Below, piece by piece: positions 46,157-59,460 of a stretch of DNA of 64,000 nucleotides (the stretch's first letter is position 1; each line of letters opens with the position of its first letter). Below the pieces are notes generated by a model that ran no database searches, was not told where the DNA came from, and was given only the letters and a program-made list of their open reading frames with translations. A program made the translations under genes and the position numbers. The DNA is from Paragordius varius. Its lineage: Eukaryota; Nematomorpha. Location: positions 992,001 to 1,056,000 of the forward strand of contig OZ176055.1 in the NCBI GenBank assembly GCA_964247055.1. The letters run 5' to 3'.

Positions 46157-48578
46157 AATTTTATTTAATTACCGTAATATTTATTAAACATAATTTTCCA
46201 TTTTTTTACAAAAAAATATTTTAAAATTTGCAAAATATTGCATTTAATGATAATACATTTTATTGTGATGCGCCAAAACATTCCACCTCCATTTTATATT
46301 TAATATTTTTTAATTTTTTTTGATATGCATATATGTATATATATTGAAATTATGGACGAATCATGCATTTATTTATCGTGATAATTATTCTGTGATATCA
46401 TATTTTAAAATATATATATATATATATATATGTATACTGATACTGGGTAATTATAAAAAAATTACTTGCAATTGGTATTGATATAACGGTATAGTTTTTA
46501 TCTTCAACAGATTTAAATGTAAGAGTTTTGATAGCGTGCTCAAATTATTGAATATTTCAATTTGAAGAAATATTTTCATTAGCAGCGATAATTTAGATGA
46601 CATTGAAACGACAATATTGGGAGAATGTTTAATTAAGAATTAAATATGTGGGCATCTATAACCAGATGGATAGGCATTGTTTGGTGGAAAAAGTGCCCAA
46701 ATTATAAATCTCTATGTTAAATTCTGTATTATTTATACTATTTAGAGGGCTAATCAACAACTTTTTTGTTTTACTATACGTCAGGATTTCTACGAATTTT
46801 TATGCGATAATACTCGTATTACTATCAGCTCTTGTTGAAATCTTATTATTTACACCATGAGAATAAAGTCATATTTTACATTTACAAGTCATTGATTGTT
46901 GAAAAAACGAATAGAATAGATATAATTTGATTGTTAAAAAAATATCAGTTGACTATGAATGATGCTAAATAACATAATTTGATTGTTGGAAAGTGATGGC
47001 ATATTGTTGAAAATATTCTGGTATTATTTTGTTTTATTAAAATATAAAAAAAATTAAATTAAATATTTAAAGACGAATATAAGTTGATTGTTGACAATAC
47101 TTATAAATTTATTATTTATTTCTAGAAAGTGATGGCTGATAAAATTTTGCTAAATATTTAATTAAATGAAGCATGGCATTTTGAAGCGTGTGGGAAATGG
47201 TATAGAAACTTTAAAATATAATATAAATAACTTCATTTGGCAACATTCTATCACCTCAGATTTTGTTTAATTATGTGTCTTAGTTCAAATTCATGCGATT
47301 TTTTGCGGATTAACTTATTGAAGAAGAACAATATTTTTGGCTCAGCACAACGTAATTATATAAAAAAAAGATTTTGTTACAAATCCTTTTATACCGTTTC
47401 CAACATATTCAAATACCATCGATGCTCACAAAGTTAGTCCATAAGTGATGATATCTCACAAATAAATATTAAATTTTTTTAACATATATTGCTTACATTT
47501 TAAATGTATTTTATAATATATTTGTTAAATGAAGTATTTAGCAACAATAAATATTAATTTATGGGTATTGTCAACAATAAAATGGTCATCCTACTATATG
47601 TAATATATTATCAATATTTAAAATGCGCTCATAAGTATTAACAATCGAATAATAATACCAAGCTACTATAATTTTAGCATAATCGCCAATTTTGCGATTT
47701 TTCTGGAGCAATTGCACAATGGTAAAGATTTTTCCTTATATGACTCGCATGGCCCTCAAAAACATTATGAGAATCTTATGCTTAAAAATTTATATATTTC
47801 ATCAGGATCTTTTTTGTAACCGTCCCCCCTTACTTTCAGCGCAGTGTTATTTAACCTATAAGATCTCATTGGTTATACAAATAGTTGCTTCAAAACCATG
47901 TTAATTTTTTATGGTGGTGGATTTAACATAGGGTGCAGTATCCAAAGGTTATAAAAAAGTGGTCGCAATTACTCTTGCTTTGTGTGTAAATATTGAATAT
48001 AATTTCATAGTCTAAAATATAATATTTTATGGGCGTAGTTTACAGAGGGTGGAGGAATGTTCAGAGATTAATTTTAAAAAGATCTGGTACGGGAAATGTC
48101 TAAAAGCATTTTTTAATCCAGTTTTAATTTTCTAAAAATGCCTTAAAGCCATTTTATATTTATATGGGTTATAGAAAATCCATAAGTTAATATAAAAAAG
48201 CGCTGTACTAATTTTTGTCTTTATGCGTAGAATACTTATTATAACTGATTGATTTTGTAGTCTCAGAACTTGGGCGAGTACTGCTTCAAAAAATTATTTT
48301 TTGAGACGTTTTCCTACAAAATGTTTCCGGGAAGATCGGGAAGAAATAATAGGAAATTTAAAAAACCTATTATGATCGACGCAATCGTAAAAAAATACTA
48401 AATATTTGAGTGGGTCAATTTTCTGGAATATTTGTCTCAGCCACAATTTTTAGAGATGTGCTAAAAGACATGGCGGTGAATTAAACGGATGTCTAAAAAT
48501 ACTTGGGGGATATATAAATAAAAATTTCCACTATTTTTTTGAAAAAATTACACCATAACCAACATTCTACATTTTAAT
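46157..48578. other. Intergenic DNA, no gene seen
   Basis: AT-rich DNA downstream of the Ig gene. ORFs at 47237-47437 and 47692-47904 show no domain, signal peptide or splice partner. (AT)n tract at 46410-46432. Confidence 0.4.
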
Positions 48579-49488
48579 TAGTATACAAAATGCAAAAAAT
48601 ATCTTGATAATATATATATATATATATATATATATTATGGTAAAAGCTCTCTAAGATATCTATATAAAAGTATATAAAAACCAAAACAATATTTTATAAA
48701 ATTTTATATTAGACGTGGGCTCAGAAAATTTTATATTCTACCTTCGTCTAAATAGGGCTAATATTTTTAAAACACACTTCAAGATATCGCGCGATAAAAT
48801 TTTTAAATATATACTTATATGCCATTAAATTTTATAGAAAAAAAAATGTTTTTGTTAAAAATTAAACTTATAGCAAGTTTTGGTGAAGCTAGTTTTATGG
48901 TATTTTGATGAATAGTGGAAACGGTAAACACATCAAATATTTTATTTATTTTGTTTAAAACAAATTATTTAACTTAAATTTGTCGACTAACAAAAATTTT
49001 GGAAAGCGGTGATATAAATGTTTAGCATCATTGAATTATATAAACGTTTTTAATACCTTTAAGCATTTGCATACCGTTTTCACCTGCTTCATAATAGCAT
49101 CTCTTCACCAATGTTTTTATAAATTTAATTTTTAAGCAAAATATCCTTTTTCGGGACAACTTTTTATGTTATAATTTAGCATGTATTAATTATTTTTTCT
49201 CCCAATATCGGTATTTTATATATGTTTTAAGTAACTGGCAAAAATTATTGTCCTGCTATTTATATAATTTTATGATATATAGTGATATTTTTCGATTGGT
49301 ATTTAGCTTTCACTAAAAAAATTTTAATTAACAAAATAATAATAAATTTTGCCATTTTCTGATATGGAACAGTTACCTTAAAGTGGTATTAACTTTTTTA
49401 TCTTTCGTAAGGCATAAAACCAAAAGCACCATGATAAGCTTGATACATTATTCTATTACATCAGGATTGCCTCGATTTGACACTGTGT
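48579..49488. mobile_element. Foldback element family E, copy 2
   Basis: The left end TAGTATACAAAATGCAAAAA and the right end (reverse-complemented) ACACAGTGTCAAATCGAGG match the two ends of 14800-15943. Internal shared blocks are TATAAAAACCAAAACAATAT, GCGCGAT..AAATTTTTAAATATATAC, CATATCAGAAAATGGCA and ATCATGGTGCTTTTGG. It contains an (AT)n tract at about 48608-48637. Confidence 0.65.
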
Positions 49489-49882
49489 AAATATAATGGA
49501 ATTTTGTAAGTCTTATAAGACACGTTAATAGCCATATTAGCTAATTAATATCTGACTCCCAATTACAGCATAATTATATGAAAGACATAACATTTTTTTA
49601 CCTACCCTTGATCAATTACCAAATTACATCAGTTTACTATTAAGAAACACCTCCCTTAAAATAATATCATTATAACAGAATAATTTTGTGCGTCACACCT
49701 TTTTTTCCTTAATTTAACTGTTTAATGATTAATGTGTGACATATTTCATAGCTAAGTAAATAAGCAAATATTTACTTTACATTACCCCCATTAAAAACCG
49801 TCATTACGCAAAGGAGGTCATATATCATAAAATTGGATATAAGCCGTTTTAGGAAGCTGTCATAACTTTTTTTGTATCATCC

Positions 49883-51294
49883 ATGAACCAAAACGCAATT
49901 TCAATATTCTTAATAGGTGTTGTGATAAACTGCTTTAACACTTACAATACCTATTTTTTGATTAATGGTAATATTTATATTATTTTATATATATATTTTA
50001 AAAGCCCCTTTAATATAATCTGTTTTTTACGAAAGTTGTATATTTTTAATTTAATTTTAAAAAAGTTTTATTAGTCCGAAGTTTTTTTAAGAAAATGGTA
50101 AAATATTATTTATATTGTATAGTACCTAAAGCATATAGTAAAACAACCAATCCTCCCAAATATTTGGAAACAGAATCAAATAATAAAAATCTTTCTAAGC
50201 ATGATCTGTGCCTTGATCTTGATAAGTATTTACCCATCACTCAACAACAAGGAGATAATACCATTTACTTAAAGGATCGGACAATTAAAAATTGTTCGCT
50301 TGTTTTAGAAGTTAGAGATGCCTTCACAAACAAACTTATTTATGTTGCCAATGTAAATTCATACTAATATTTCAACATTTTACAACATTAATTTCCTTTA
50401 ATATAGACTAACAATCTTTAATAGGAATCGTAGAATGAAAAAATGCTTGAATTGAGAAACGGTTTCATATGGTTACGATCGTTGCTGTAACCGCTTTTAA
50501 AATCAACCAGATTAAGACATATGTTTATCTCGTTACACGAAATAAATAAAATCTAAATTAAAGGCCATATAATTATAAAATTTTATAATTTATTAATTGT
50601 TTTTGATCTTCTATACAATAACTTATCTGCTTCTCTAAAATTTTGTATTTTACCGATACTTAACATCCTTTTTTAAATTTAGTTTTAGTATTGTTATAAT
50701 AAAGCGACCTCTTTAATTAAATTACAATATTATATTTAAAACTTCATTTTTCTAAACGGATTCAGCCACTGGATGATATTCCCCAAATTTTGGCTTTTTA
50801 GAGAGATTATAACGGATAATCTATGTATTGAATTTTATAAAAATTTAAGCTAATGCACAAAACATCCTAAAATGATATATTTATAAACGCAGCATTTCTT
50901 AAAAAAGGCACTATACTAGATTGCCAAAAACATTTTATTTAGACATTTTTAATATAAAATCTGTTTGATTTTTGACCGATCTAAATTTTTAATTTTTGAC
51001 CAATGCAGTCAATGGTTTTAATCAGTTATTATATAACAATTGAGTAACTACGCTGTTGCAAACAAAAATTTTGCAGTTCGAAAGAGTGATATTTGTATAG
51101 AGATATTAATTACTAAAATATTTTTTTAAATATATTAAACGCTCTTTAGAGTGACGAATGCTCTATAACTGCAACAAGACGCCCAAACACATACTTTAAT
51201 TTGAAAGCTTATCGCAAAAATGAACTTGGATTAGATCAATTGTTTGTGCTTAAATATTATCAAAGATTAGGTAATAAAAAATTGGATATTACAA

Positions 51295-51325
<31 letters not shown>

Positions 51326-51492
51326 TCGTTAAAAATTTTAAAAAATTTAAAACTTATATAGATTGTGTGAACTTTCTATTTAATCAGTACAATTATGATA
51401 CACGAATTAATTTCGTGCCTCACATCTATCCTCTGACTCTCCAAGTTCTATATACAGAAAAAGGAAAACACAAAGATTATCCGGTAATTTAA
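49883..51492 (+). CDS. Secreted protein of unknown family (four exons)
   Basis: Exons in phase: 49883-49967, 50123-50352, 51150-51270, 51362-51492; 567 nt, 188 residues. Exon 1 encodes a signal peptide (MNQNAISIFLIGVVINCF). Mature text includes four Cys: HDLCLDLDKYL, TIKNCSLVLEVRDAF, SDECSITATRRPNTYFNL and LDCVNFLFNQYNYDTR; it ends HKDYPVI. All junctions have GT/AG ends and one open phase, which supports a real gene although I recognise no domain. The beta-rich pattern with two likely disulfides would suit a small extracellular domain. The GTA in the last codons (CCG|GTAATT) could be a donor, in which case the protein continues beyond 51.5 kb; no following exon was found. The nearest gene is the minus-strand gene at 55.6-57.5 kb, which converges on it; I see no sequence similarity between the two. 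Confidence 0.6.
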
Positions 51493-51494
51493 TT

Positions 51495-51682
51495 TGTTAA
51501 ATCATTTTATTTCAATTGTAATACTTAATTTATATTGTTATCTATTTTATAACTCTATTTTTTACAGTTTTAAACAATGAGTTATATTTTAAAAAATCAA
51601 GATATAAAAAGTATGGTTGTCTTTTAAAATTTTATGTTATATATTTTTACGCTTGGTCCGTATGATTTCCATTTTTACCGTA
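51495..51682. mobile_element. MITE family A, right arm with part of the core
   Basis: AAACAATGAGTTATATTT and AAAAAGTATGGTTGTCTTTT precede TTTTTACGCTTGGTCCGTAT and the TACCGTA end. The left terminus is lost. Confidence 0.6.
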
Positions 51683-53600
51683 AATATGATTCTAGGTTTT
51701 TTGGTTCTTTCTGGTAAATAATATTCCTAAAGTACAGTAACGAAAGCTATTATAGATGCATGTAAATTAAATGATCTTTTTGCGATTTATATAAATCAAC
51801 CTTTAATAGCTCTCTCTACTGTATCAAAATGCCAAATTTTAATAAATATATATAATGTTAGATTGGATATTCTGATTTTTTCACCATACCAAACGAAAAT
51901 ATCATGGCCATTAATTTTGACGAAATTTTACCAAACAATAGTATTGAATCCATAACGTTGCCCATTAAAAAAGGTTATATTTTATATGCATGAATATACA
52001 GTGGTGGACTTAACTTGCATTTAAATTATCCAGTTGAATTTTTAGTTTTTTGCATAATCCGGGTAAAGCATTATAATTTTAAATCTAATTTATATTTGAA
52101 TGTGTTGATCAAGACGAATTTTACATCATTCAACATACAGTATAAATAAGTATCGCTAATTTTTCACTAATTATTGCCAGATATCATATAAAGCAGAGGG
52201 CAATATAAATGTCCTAGTATTAATTTTTTAGCTTTTTAATGCTTTTAGACAATCTTTCTGGCAATATTTAATAAAAAACTAGCAATGTAAATTTACTTAT
52301 ACTGTAGTATAATTTTAATATTCGGCTTAGATTCAAATAATTTGTATGAATGCGATGGCTGCATGGTATTATACGAAACGTCTCATTAAACTGCCCATAT
52401 TTGCCTATCTTTCGCACAAAATGGATTTTTTCAAAGAATGACTCTTATTTTGCTATAAATAAATGGATAAAGAAAGATATTTTTTTAAAAAAAAATAATT
52501 ATAATTTTTCAAATATTGATTCTTTTATATAAGGTGTCGGGTAAGCTTTTTGGAAGGCGGGTCACTTCAAGAAAAAAATTCCAATTGAGCTGCACATTAA
52601 AATGTAACTGTTAAGGCTTTCATATCATTCTTGGGTATAAAAGATTATGATGAATATGTGATTTATTTTATTAGAAAACGGTTAAAACTTAATACTTTGT
52701 AAAATAAAAAAATACAATTACAATATGAAAAACATAACTATCTAAAAAAGTTATATATAAGAGATTTCGGAATTTATTAATAAATTGGCAGGCATAAAAT
52801 TTCTGTTATTAGGTCAGCGAATTGAATAGAATTTTTAGGAAAGAAAATTAGTAAAACATGAAATTTAAATGGATAAGTAGGTTAACATTTATTGTGGCCA
52901 CGATATAGCGAAAAATTAAATAACGAGAGCTATTTTCAGATCTTGTTTATTTATCTTGAAATAAACATTCATTATCATTTTTCTACTTTCTTATCATGTG
53001 TAACGACAAATCCCCAAAATTAAATTTAAATTGCTAGAGAAATATAGTTAAACTTAGCTAAATTTTTCAACTATATATTAGAAACTATAAAAACTATAAC
53101 CTTATTTATATATTGTCTAATAATTTAAAGTACGTTGAGCGATACTGATATCCTTAACAAATTATGCAATTTTTTATCCGTCATTCTTGTTCTATGCTTT
53201 AATTTTATGAAATTTGTTTTTAAAATTGTTTTACATATAAGTACTAGAAAATCATTGATTTGGCAAATTATAATCATTGTTTTGCATATCAATTAACTCC
53301 AATTGAACACTATCATGTGCTTTAACAATTTCAAAACTAATATGAGATTTTTAAATTTCTTTTGCATAAAAATCTTTAAATCCATTACAAAAATTTTCAT
53401 CTAAGACTTCTAGTGAATTAATAATAATATGCGATGGACATTCTGTGTCGTGTTAAGTTACAAACGATTGCAAAATAACAAAATGACAGTAATTATTTTT
53501 TTCAAGGTGAGAAATAAGCGATTTATTTAAAAGCTTAAAACCTTTTTCTGCAAACAGTTATTAATTTTCCCTTTCCTTATAACAATATATTCAATTTATT
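51683..53600. other. Intergenic DNA with repeat family G
   Basis: At 52325-52470, TTAGATTCAAATAATTTGTA.., TGCATGGT.TTATAC.AAA and CTGCCCATATTTGCCTATCTTTC-like blocks recur at 61985-62120. The rest holds no supported exon. Confidence 0.4.
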
Positions 53601-53609
53601 AATATAAGT

Positions 53610-54740
53610 AGTGATATCTACGAGAAATGCTAGCTCACTCAACCATTAAAAATTTGATAACTCTGGGATATTATTTCCCTTTTCTATTAAAACCATTTAG
53701 ATCTCATCTATTAACTCAAAAAATCTTTTTGAATTACCTCGACCGAGCCATCATTATTTCAGAAAAATATATGATATCTTCATATTTTGACTCAATTTCA
53801 TATGAGAAGTTTCCAAATAGACGACCACCGTTTCTCAGGATAAAATTTATAGATTCAACAGTTATCATAATATTTTCAAAATTCACAATTTTTGTGCATA
53901 GATAGTGCATGTTGATGAATAATGCAATGAAGTTGATAAGGTTTTATTTAATTCTTTAAATTTCTTATTAATCAGGCCAATCAAACCAGTATTTTAACCC
54001 GTCATGTTCTTTGCCCCATCAGGGGTCGCCATTTTTTTAAATTGTTCCCAGTTGAGATCGTACATATTAAAACATCTAATAGTTGCATAAATATATCTCA
54101 CCTTTTATTTCCTGTATACTTTTTAATGCAACAAGTTCTCCTGTTAGAATTGTTCATCAATTTTCAGATAAAAATTAACAATTGAGTCGTTCTTGTTATG
54201 TCATGGCTTTCCCCGAGCGCTATCGAGAAGCATATAAATCGGTAGTATTTTTTTAATATTTAAACCATTTGCGCTGATATATTTTCAATTCGTCGTACAA
54301 TGGTATGTGCCGACAACTTAAAAACTTAAACTTTTCCATTTGTTCCGGGCATAATTGTTTGACGGTAACAGGGAGGCACCTTTTTATAAACTATCCTTCG
54401 GTAAACGGTTTATTCTGTTTTGCAAGCAATTTGGATATATTAAAGTAAGTTTTGATTAATGCGGGATTTAGCTGGTTGCTTTTTCAAAAATATTTTGTTG
54501 GTTTACTAAGATTTTAAAGACTCAATTTTGTATTATCTGAACTGAAAAGAATAATTATCAAAATTTAAGTTTATTTGATAGTGGCGACGCAAATTAAATT
54601 CTTTAAACATAATTGTTGATTCTTTGCATATTAAGCATAATGCTGTGTTGTAAATTTTAATAATTACATTTTTTCTTAGAGTAAAATATATGCCAATAAG
54701 TTAGAGTTATGACTTACTTTTTCTGATATTTATTCACGTA
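53610..54740 (-). pseudogene. hAT transposase remnant (ZBED5/GTF2IRD2-like lineage)
   Basis: Scattered minus-strand pieces in the right order for this family: ALCLICKESTIMFKEFNLRR near 54600 (N-terminal zinc-finger-like block), WEQFKKMATPDGAKNMTG near 54030 (the DGA..M.G catalytic block), CIIHQHALSMHKN near 53920 (the IIHQ block), and INFILRNGGRLFGNF near 53830. Frames are broken many times and spacing is distorted, so it is long dead. A terminal sequence GGCCGCACGTTGCCGACCCCCGG at 54901-54923 fits a hAT end (reverse-complemented CCGGGGGTCGGCAACG). The other end was not found. Confidence 0.7.
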
Positions 54741-55046
54741 TTTATGTCAGTAAGCATTAAATCGAGCAGCACACTGGTTCAATGAAAGAATGCGCTTTAA
54801 GCAACCCTTTATACAAAACTATGTAATTTTTATTTAATTTATGTAAATTATAATTTATGCACAGTCGAGCTAAAAATTATTTTTTTTAAGATTTAAAACG
54901 GGCCGCACGTTGCCGACCCCCGGGATACTTGAAAATGATATCATATGATGCAATATTTGGGAAAAATAATAGTTAACCAAAATGTGAAATGTAATATTTA
55001 TTTTATTTTGATAAAAACCCAAAAATTTTAGCATACCAAATTTTAA

Positions 55047-55324
55047 TACAGTAAAAATTGAAATTATACGGACAAAAGGTATATAAAGGCATTTTTTTTC
55101 AAAAAACAACTTTTTAAACCTTATTTATCCTATAAAAATCATTTAATTACGATTATAAAATACAAAATGAATTGTGTTACCAGTTACAACTCTATTTTAT
55201 ACTTTTCGGTTTAAAACAATCAGTTCTATTTAAAATAATAAAGATGAAAGTTAATCGTCTGTTAGATAAAATTATTTATCTTTATATTTTACGTTTTGTC
55301 CGTATAAATTCAATTTTTACTGTG
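55047..55324. mobile_element. MITE family A, best-kept copy
   Basis: TACAGTAAAAATTGAAATTA at the left, its complement TAAATTCAATTTTTACTGT at the right, GGACAAAAGGTATATAAAGG and TTTACGTTTTGTCC inside, total 278 bp. It can serve as the reference copy for the family. Confidence 0.85.
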
Positions 55325-55560
55325 AATTGAATAAAATATATGGAAAGCACCTAGAGACTAAAATTTATCAATAATTAAAAATAAATCGAGGTTTTAAAAA
55401 GGTTAAATTAAAATCGGCTCCTATTTCCATGTGGTTCGGTATCAAATTTTATGTAAAATTAAAATGTATGCGAAATTTTTATAATCAACATTCATGTTTT
55501 TAATAGCGAGACGACATCCAAAAATACAATAAAATAAGTAAATTAATAAAGTTTCATATA

Positions 55561-55580
55561 TTTATTATGTTAAATTTATT
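55561..55580 (-). promoter_or_regulatory. Poly(A) signals of the FN3-like gene
   Basis: On the minus strand AATAAA occurs at 55566-55561 and about 55580-55575, 50-65 bp beyond the stop codon at 55630. Confidence 0.45.
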
Positions 55581-55629
55581 TAAAAATTGGAACTTAAAGA
55601 AATTAAATTTTCATGTTGATTTATGGCAT

Positions 55630-57503
55630 TTAACATTGACCCAAATCAACGTAAATCCGGTGAGACACGTATTCAGTAGAAGCATGGGCACCATTTTTAT
55701 ATGTTGGACGAATGATAACTTCATATTCAGAGCTTGGATTCAAGTTGGAAAAACGATATGATGTGCTATTCAACTATTATAAATTTTATATATTTGAAAA
55801 TTTGTAATTATCTGTTTATAAACAATATAAGCAATACTTACGCCAAGAGTTCCATGTCGTGCCTTTTGTCCTTCCACATCTGTCCGGCTTAATAAAATTT
55901 CCAAATTTTTAATCCCATAAGCCTTGGCATAATGTTTGGACAGGGGATTAATGTATACAAATAAATCTTTGGTTCGACCTTCATTGGTAAAAGTGGCGGT
56001 TGCTCCAACAATTTTAGCAAAAGATTTGGAAATATCTAATATACGCAAGGAATTATTTTGCATAAAAAATAAAATTTCAAAAATTGTTTAGTTAATAATT
56101 AACATATACCGTCTTGTTCGAGTTGAAATTCATCTCCATTTTTGGACACTAAAAAAACGTTATAAAGAAAACTTGAACATATATAAACATTGACTATCAA
56201 AATCTGGATTTGATAGTCAATACTTTTTGATTGACTATCAAATCCTAAGTATTTAATAATATTCACCTGTAACACATTTATTTATAATAAAGCACGAAAA
56301 AAATATTTTTATATTTTAAATGGTTCGCCAAAATTAATTATATTGGTAAAATTTAATGTAAATGTATGAATTTCAGTGGTCAAGGCGTAAAGAAATTATC
56401 AATGATTACTTAACTAATACCTTTAAACCGCAAAAAATCTGCAAAAGCTCCGCGTGCAATATTTTTTTGGGAGGCTGAAACCTTTAACATATACTCGCGT
56501 TGTGGCTCCAATCCTGGCAACACAAAATGTTTAGCCTGCATAAATATATAAAAACGTTATCAATATTTTTGAATCAAGTGAATAGTAAACTTAAAATATC
56601 TGTTTACCATATTTGTAGAGTTAGACTGTATACGACCATTAGCTTCATACAAAGAAGTTGCATTGTAATAAAGCCAAAGTTGATAGGGATACATCATAGG
56701 ATTTTTATTTAATCGGTTGGGTTCATCGAAAGAAGCCATTACAGAATAAAGAGGGCGAGACCCAACGCTAAATCCAGTTATACACACTCTCAGGTTCTGT
56801 ACACCTAGATCTGATGCTTGGGTGATTTTACATTCTATCAAACGCACGTTAAAAATATTTTTTAGTCATCATATTAGAATAAAATTATTCATCAATTATA
56901 TTATTTATTAACAGTCTCGTCTATGAATTGGGACGTTTTCTACCCTAAACCAATTCAAATTTAAATTTTCTAAAATTATATTGTAAGCCAAATAATATGC
57001 CTTATCTTTTTCTGGGTGCGATACTTTAAAAAACGCTATCGTAAATGATTCATTCTTTCCGTCATGTTTTCATAGGATTTTTTGAATCAACAAAACAGAC
57101 AACATGTGTTTTATGAAAATTAATTAACTTTGATAAGTTTCAAATAACTTTTATTTATGTATATTAATTTTAATAACAACTTTTAGCTTAAATCGCGCAT
57201 TGAATATTCATTTTGGGTGATAAATGTAATAAAAATAAAATAGTTTTTTTATTAAACAGAAAAAGTAGGTGTAATATTTCCAACTTTCCAAACAATAGTT
57301 TTAGGATTTAACCTTATGGGATGTTAACTATTCCAAAACGTTATTGTCTAAAAAATGGTAATATAGTAAAACATATATTTTTGTAAAAATTAATTCGAAA
57401 CGTTAACAAATTAACCGATATTGTCGGATACTGGTCCTCTACGTAACATACAATCAGACCTGGCGATGAAAGCAATGAAGATAGCTAAAAATACAGCGAT
57501 CAT
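55630..57503 (-). CDS. Secreted protein with fibronectin-III-like segments (six exons)
   Basis: Exons in phase: 57503-57416, 56834-56608, 56535-56421, 56148-56110, 56035-55842, 55773-55630; 807 nt, 268 residues. The N-terminus MIAVFLAIFIAFIARSDC is a signal peptide. Two FN3-style G-strand/linker patterns are visible: LPGLEPQREYMLKVSASQ in exon 3 and FSNLNPSSEYEVIIRPTY in the last exon. The protein ends HRIYVDLGQC, with a terminal Cys. It has NATS and NSTN glycosylation sequons. The layout (signal peptide, two FN3-like halves, C-terminal Cys) faintly recalls the C-terminal part of NDNF-type proteins, but length and pairwise similarity are too low for me to assert orthology. A TATA box lies at 57560-57569. 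The exon 1 donor (ATCG|GTTAAT) is weak; the alternative donor T|GTATGT leads to a stop at once. Confidence 0.75.
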
Positions 57504-57559
57504 TTTGAATTTGTTTTATATGGAAAAATAATGTAAATTTGGTCATTTATGGCACCTCC

Positions 57560-57569
57560 ATATATATAA
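57560..57569 (-). promoter_or_regulatory. TATA box of the FN3-like gene
   Basis: CTTATATATA on the minus strand lies about 57 bp before ATG 57503, leaving room for a start site about 30 bp downstream of it and a short leader. Confidence 0.5.
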
Positions 57570-59096
57570 GTTATGAGATCCGTAAATAAATAATCGTTAA
57601 CCTTGACAAATTTGGCAAAATTTTTACTTTTTGTAAAATTTATAGTTTTACGCTATAACTTGGGTTAACAACATTGTTATTACATGTTTAATAAATTTTA
57701 ACCTTGAGCTCATTTTGAGTGATTGGGAGTTAATGCAAATAAATAGAATGTTAGTACGTTAGGGGGCTCTCTATTTTTGACAATTTTCATGGTTAAATAT
57801 GTTTTAAAGAAAACAAAAATATTTGTTTTAGTTTTTTAACAGTTAGTTGCATTCATGATGACCTTTAAACGGAAAAAATAATACGAAATATTTTTTATAT
57901 GTATTTACACAATTGAAACACTTTCAAGTAATTATTTTAAAAAATGTATACAAATTGTTAATTAGAAGAATATTAATCAACATTTATTTGCGATTGTACA
58001 TTGTGTAATATTCCAAGTATTGCTCTATCGTTATATAAGAATTGTTGAAATTAAGTATTTTTTATGAGACACTGCTGCCGCAATTGCTTTTAACACTACT
58101 TTTTAGGGGAATTATATTTGGAAAGGTATTTTAATCTTAACTTTTAATCAAATAATTGCGTTGAATTTTTCGTTTGTTCGGAACTAGTTTCAGATTCAGT
58201 GTTACACGATTAACAAGCCGATAATTTTTAACCACCTTTAAAAAATATATTATAAAGCTTTCCACCTATATTTTTTAAACCATAATGTATAATAAATTGC
58301 CTGTTGTTAGCAATTTTATAGTTTAAAGAAACCCATAACTTAAACATTTAAAGTTTATATTGTGGAGTCTAAAAGTAGTTAATGAATTTAAGGGATACCA
58401 CAATGTAGTATATATAAAACCAACTACAAAAATACTAACTTCCTAATTATTTAATTATGCCTTAAATGGCTATAATAAATGTGTCAATTTTTAAATATTC
58501 TAATTTTGACAATTAAGAATTCAGACAATGTTTCGCAAAGGACTGGATGTTTGCTTATTTTTAATATACTAGGTTAATTCAAATATTTTTTTACCAACAA
58601 TGCTGTTGTTGTTATAGCTAAGATCAGGGCCGATTTGTCGCTATTTCATAAGTGTAGTTACGCGAGCTTGTACCCTTATTGATATGATATCAACTGTTGT
58701 ATTTCATAAACAATGTGTTTATAAGTTGTATTTTATGATAAAGTAGGTTCGCAAATGTTTATATTATTTTCAAAACAATTAACAATTCATAAACGTTTGT
58801 CCACTTATTTATCATGTTTTTATATTTAAGATGCAAACAGAAATGTCTAATTTAAATAACTTCAGGAACCGCATTTTTAACCTAAGAACTCGGCCGTATT
58901 TGTTATTGGGCTATTGGATTTCAAACAAATTATGTATGAAAACACAATATAACAATTTTTCCATTTAAATTAATTTGGTTACAAACTTGTTTTAGCAAAG
59001 TTAGGTATTATAATTTCATAAATTATTTGAAGATTTGTCAGCCGTATATAAAATTTTAAAGCACCGCGTGCACTATTGTTTTATTTAACTTGGATT
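57570..59096. other. AT-rich intergenic DNA, no gene seen
   Basis: Upstream of the FN3-like gene. No exon-like or repeat structure that I could support. Confidence 0.4.
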
Positions 59097-59460
59097 ACAG
59101 TGTTCACAAAAATAAATATATATTATGATAGAAAATGTATCAAGAATGTTGATTCTGGCCCTTACAAGTAATTTGAGAAGATAATTTACAGCTTTATGGT
59201 AACTTTACCATATCAGAAAATGGCAAAACTTGCGCGCACTTTGGTAAATTAATTATATTCCAATATCACTAAATATATTATAAAATCATATAAAAACAAA
59301 AAAATATTTTTTATAATTTTATAGGAGCTTTGATCCCAATATTTTTTGCCAAATTGGACAGATATTATAAAGAATGGGAAAATATTTGAGGTTTTCGATC
59401 GTATGTATGTTTGAAATAGGGTTAACACACACGCATGCCACATACGGCCTGCCAAAATTT
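59097..59460. mobile_element. Foldback family E, one arm only
   Basis: It starts ACAGTGTTCACAAAAATA and carries ATATCAGAAAATGGCAAAA, AATATCACTAAATATATTAT and the AAAACAAAAAAATATTTTTTA block in the order seen in one arm of 14800-15943. The second arm is absent or unrecognisable. Confidence 0.55.
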
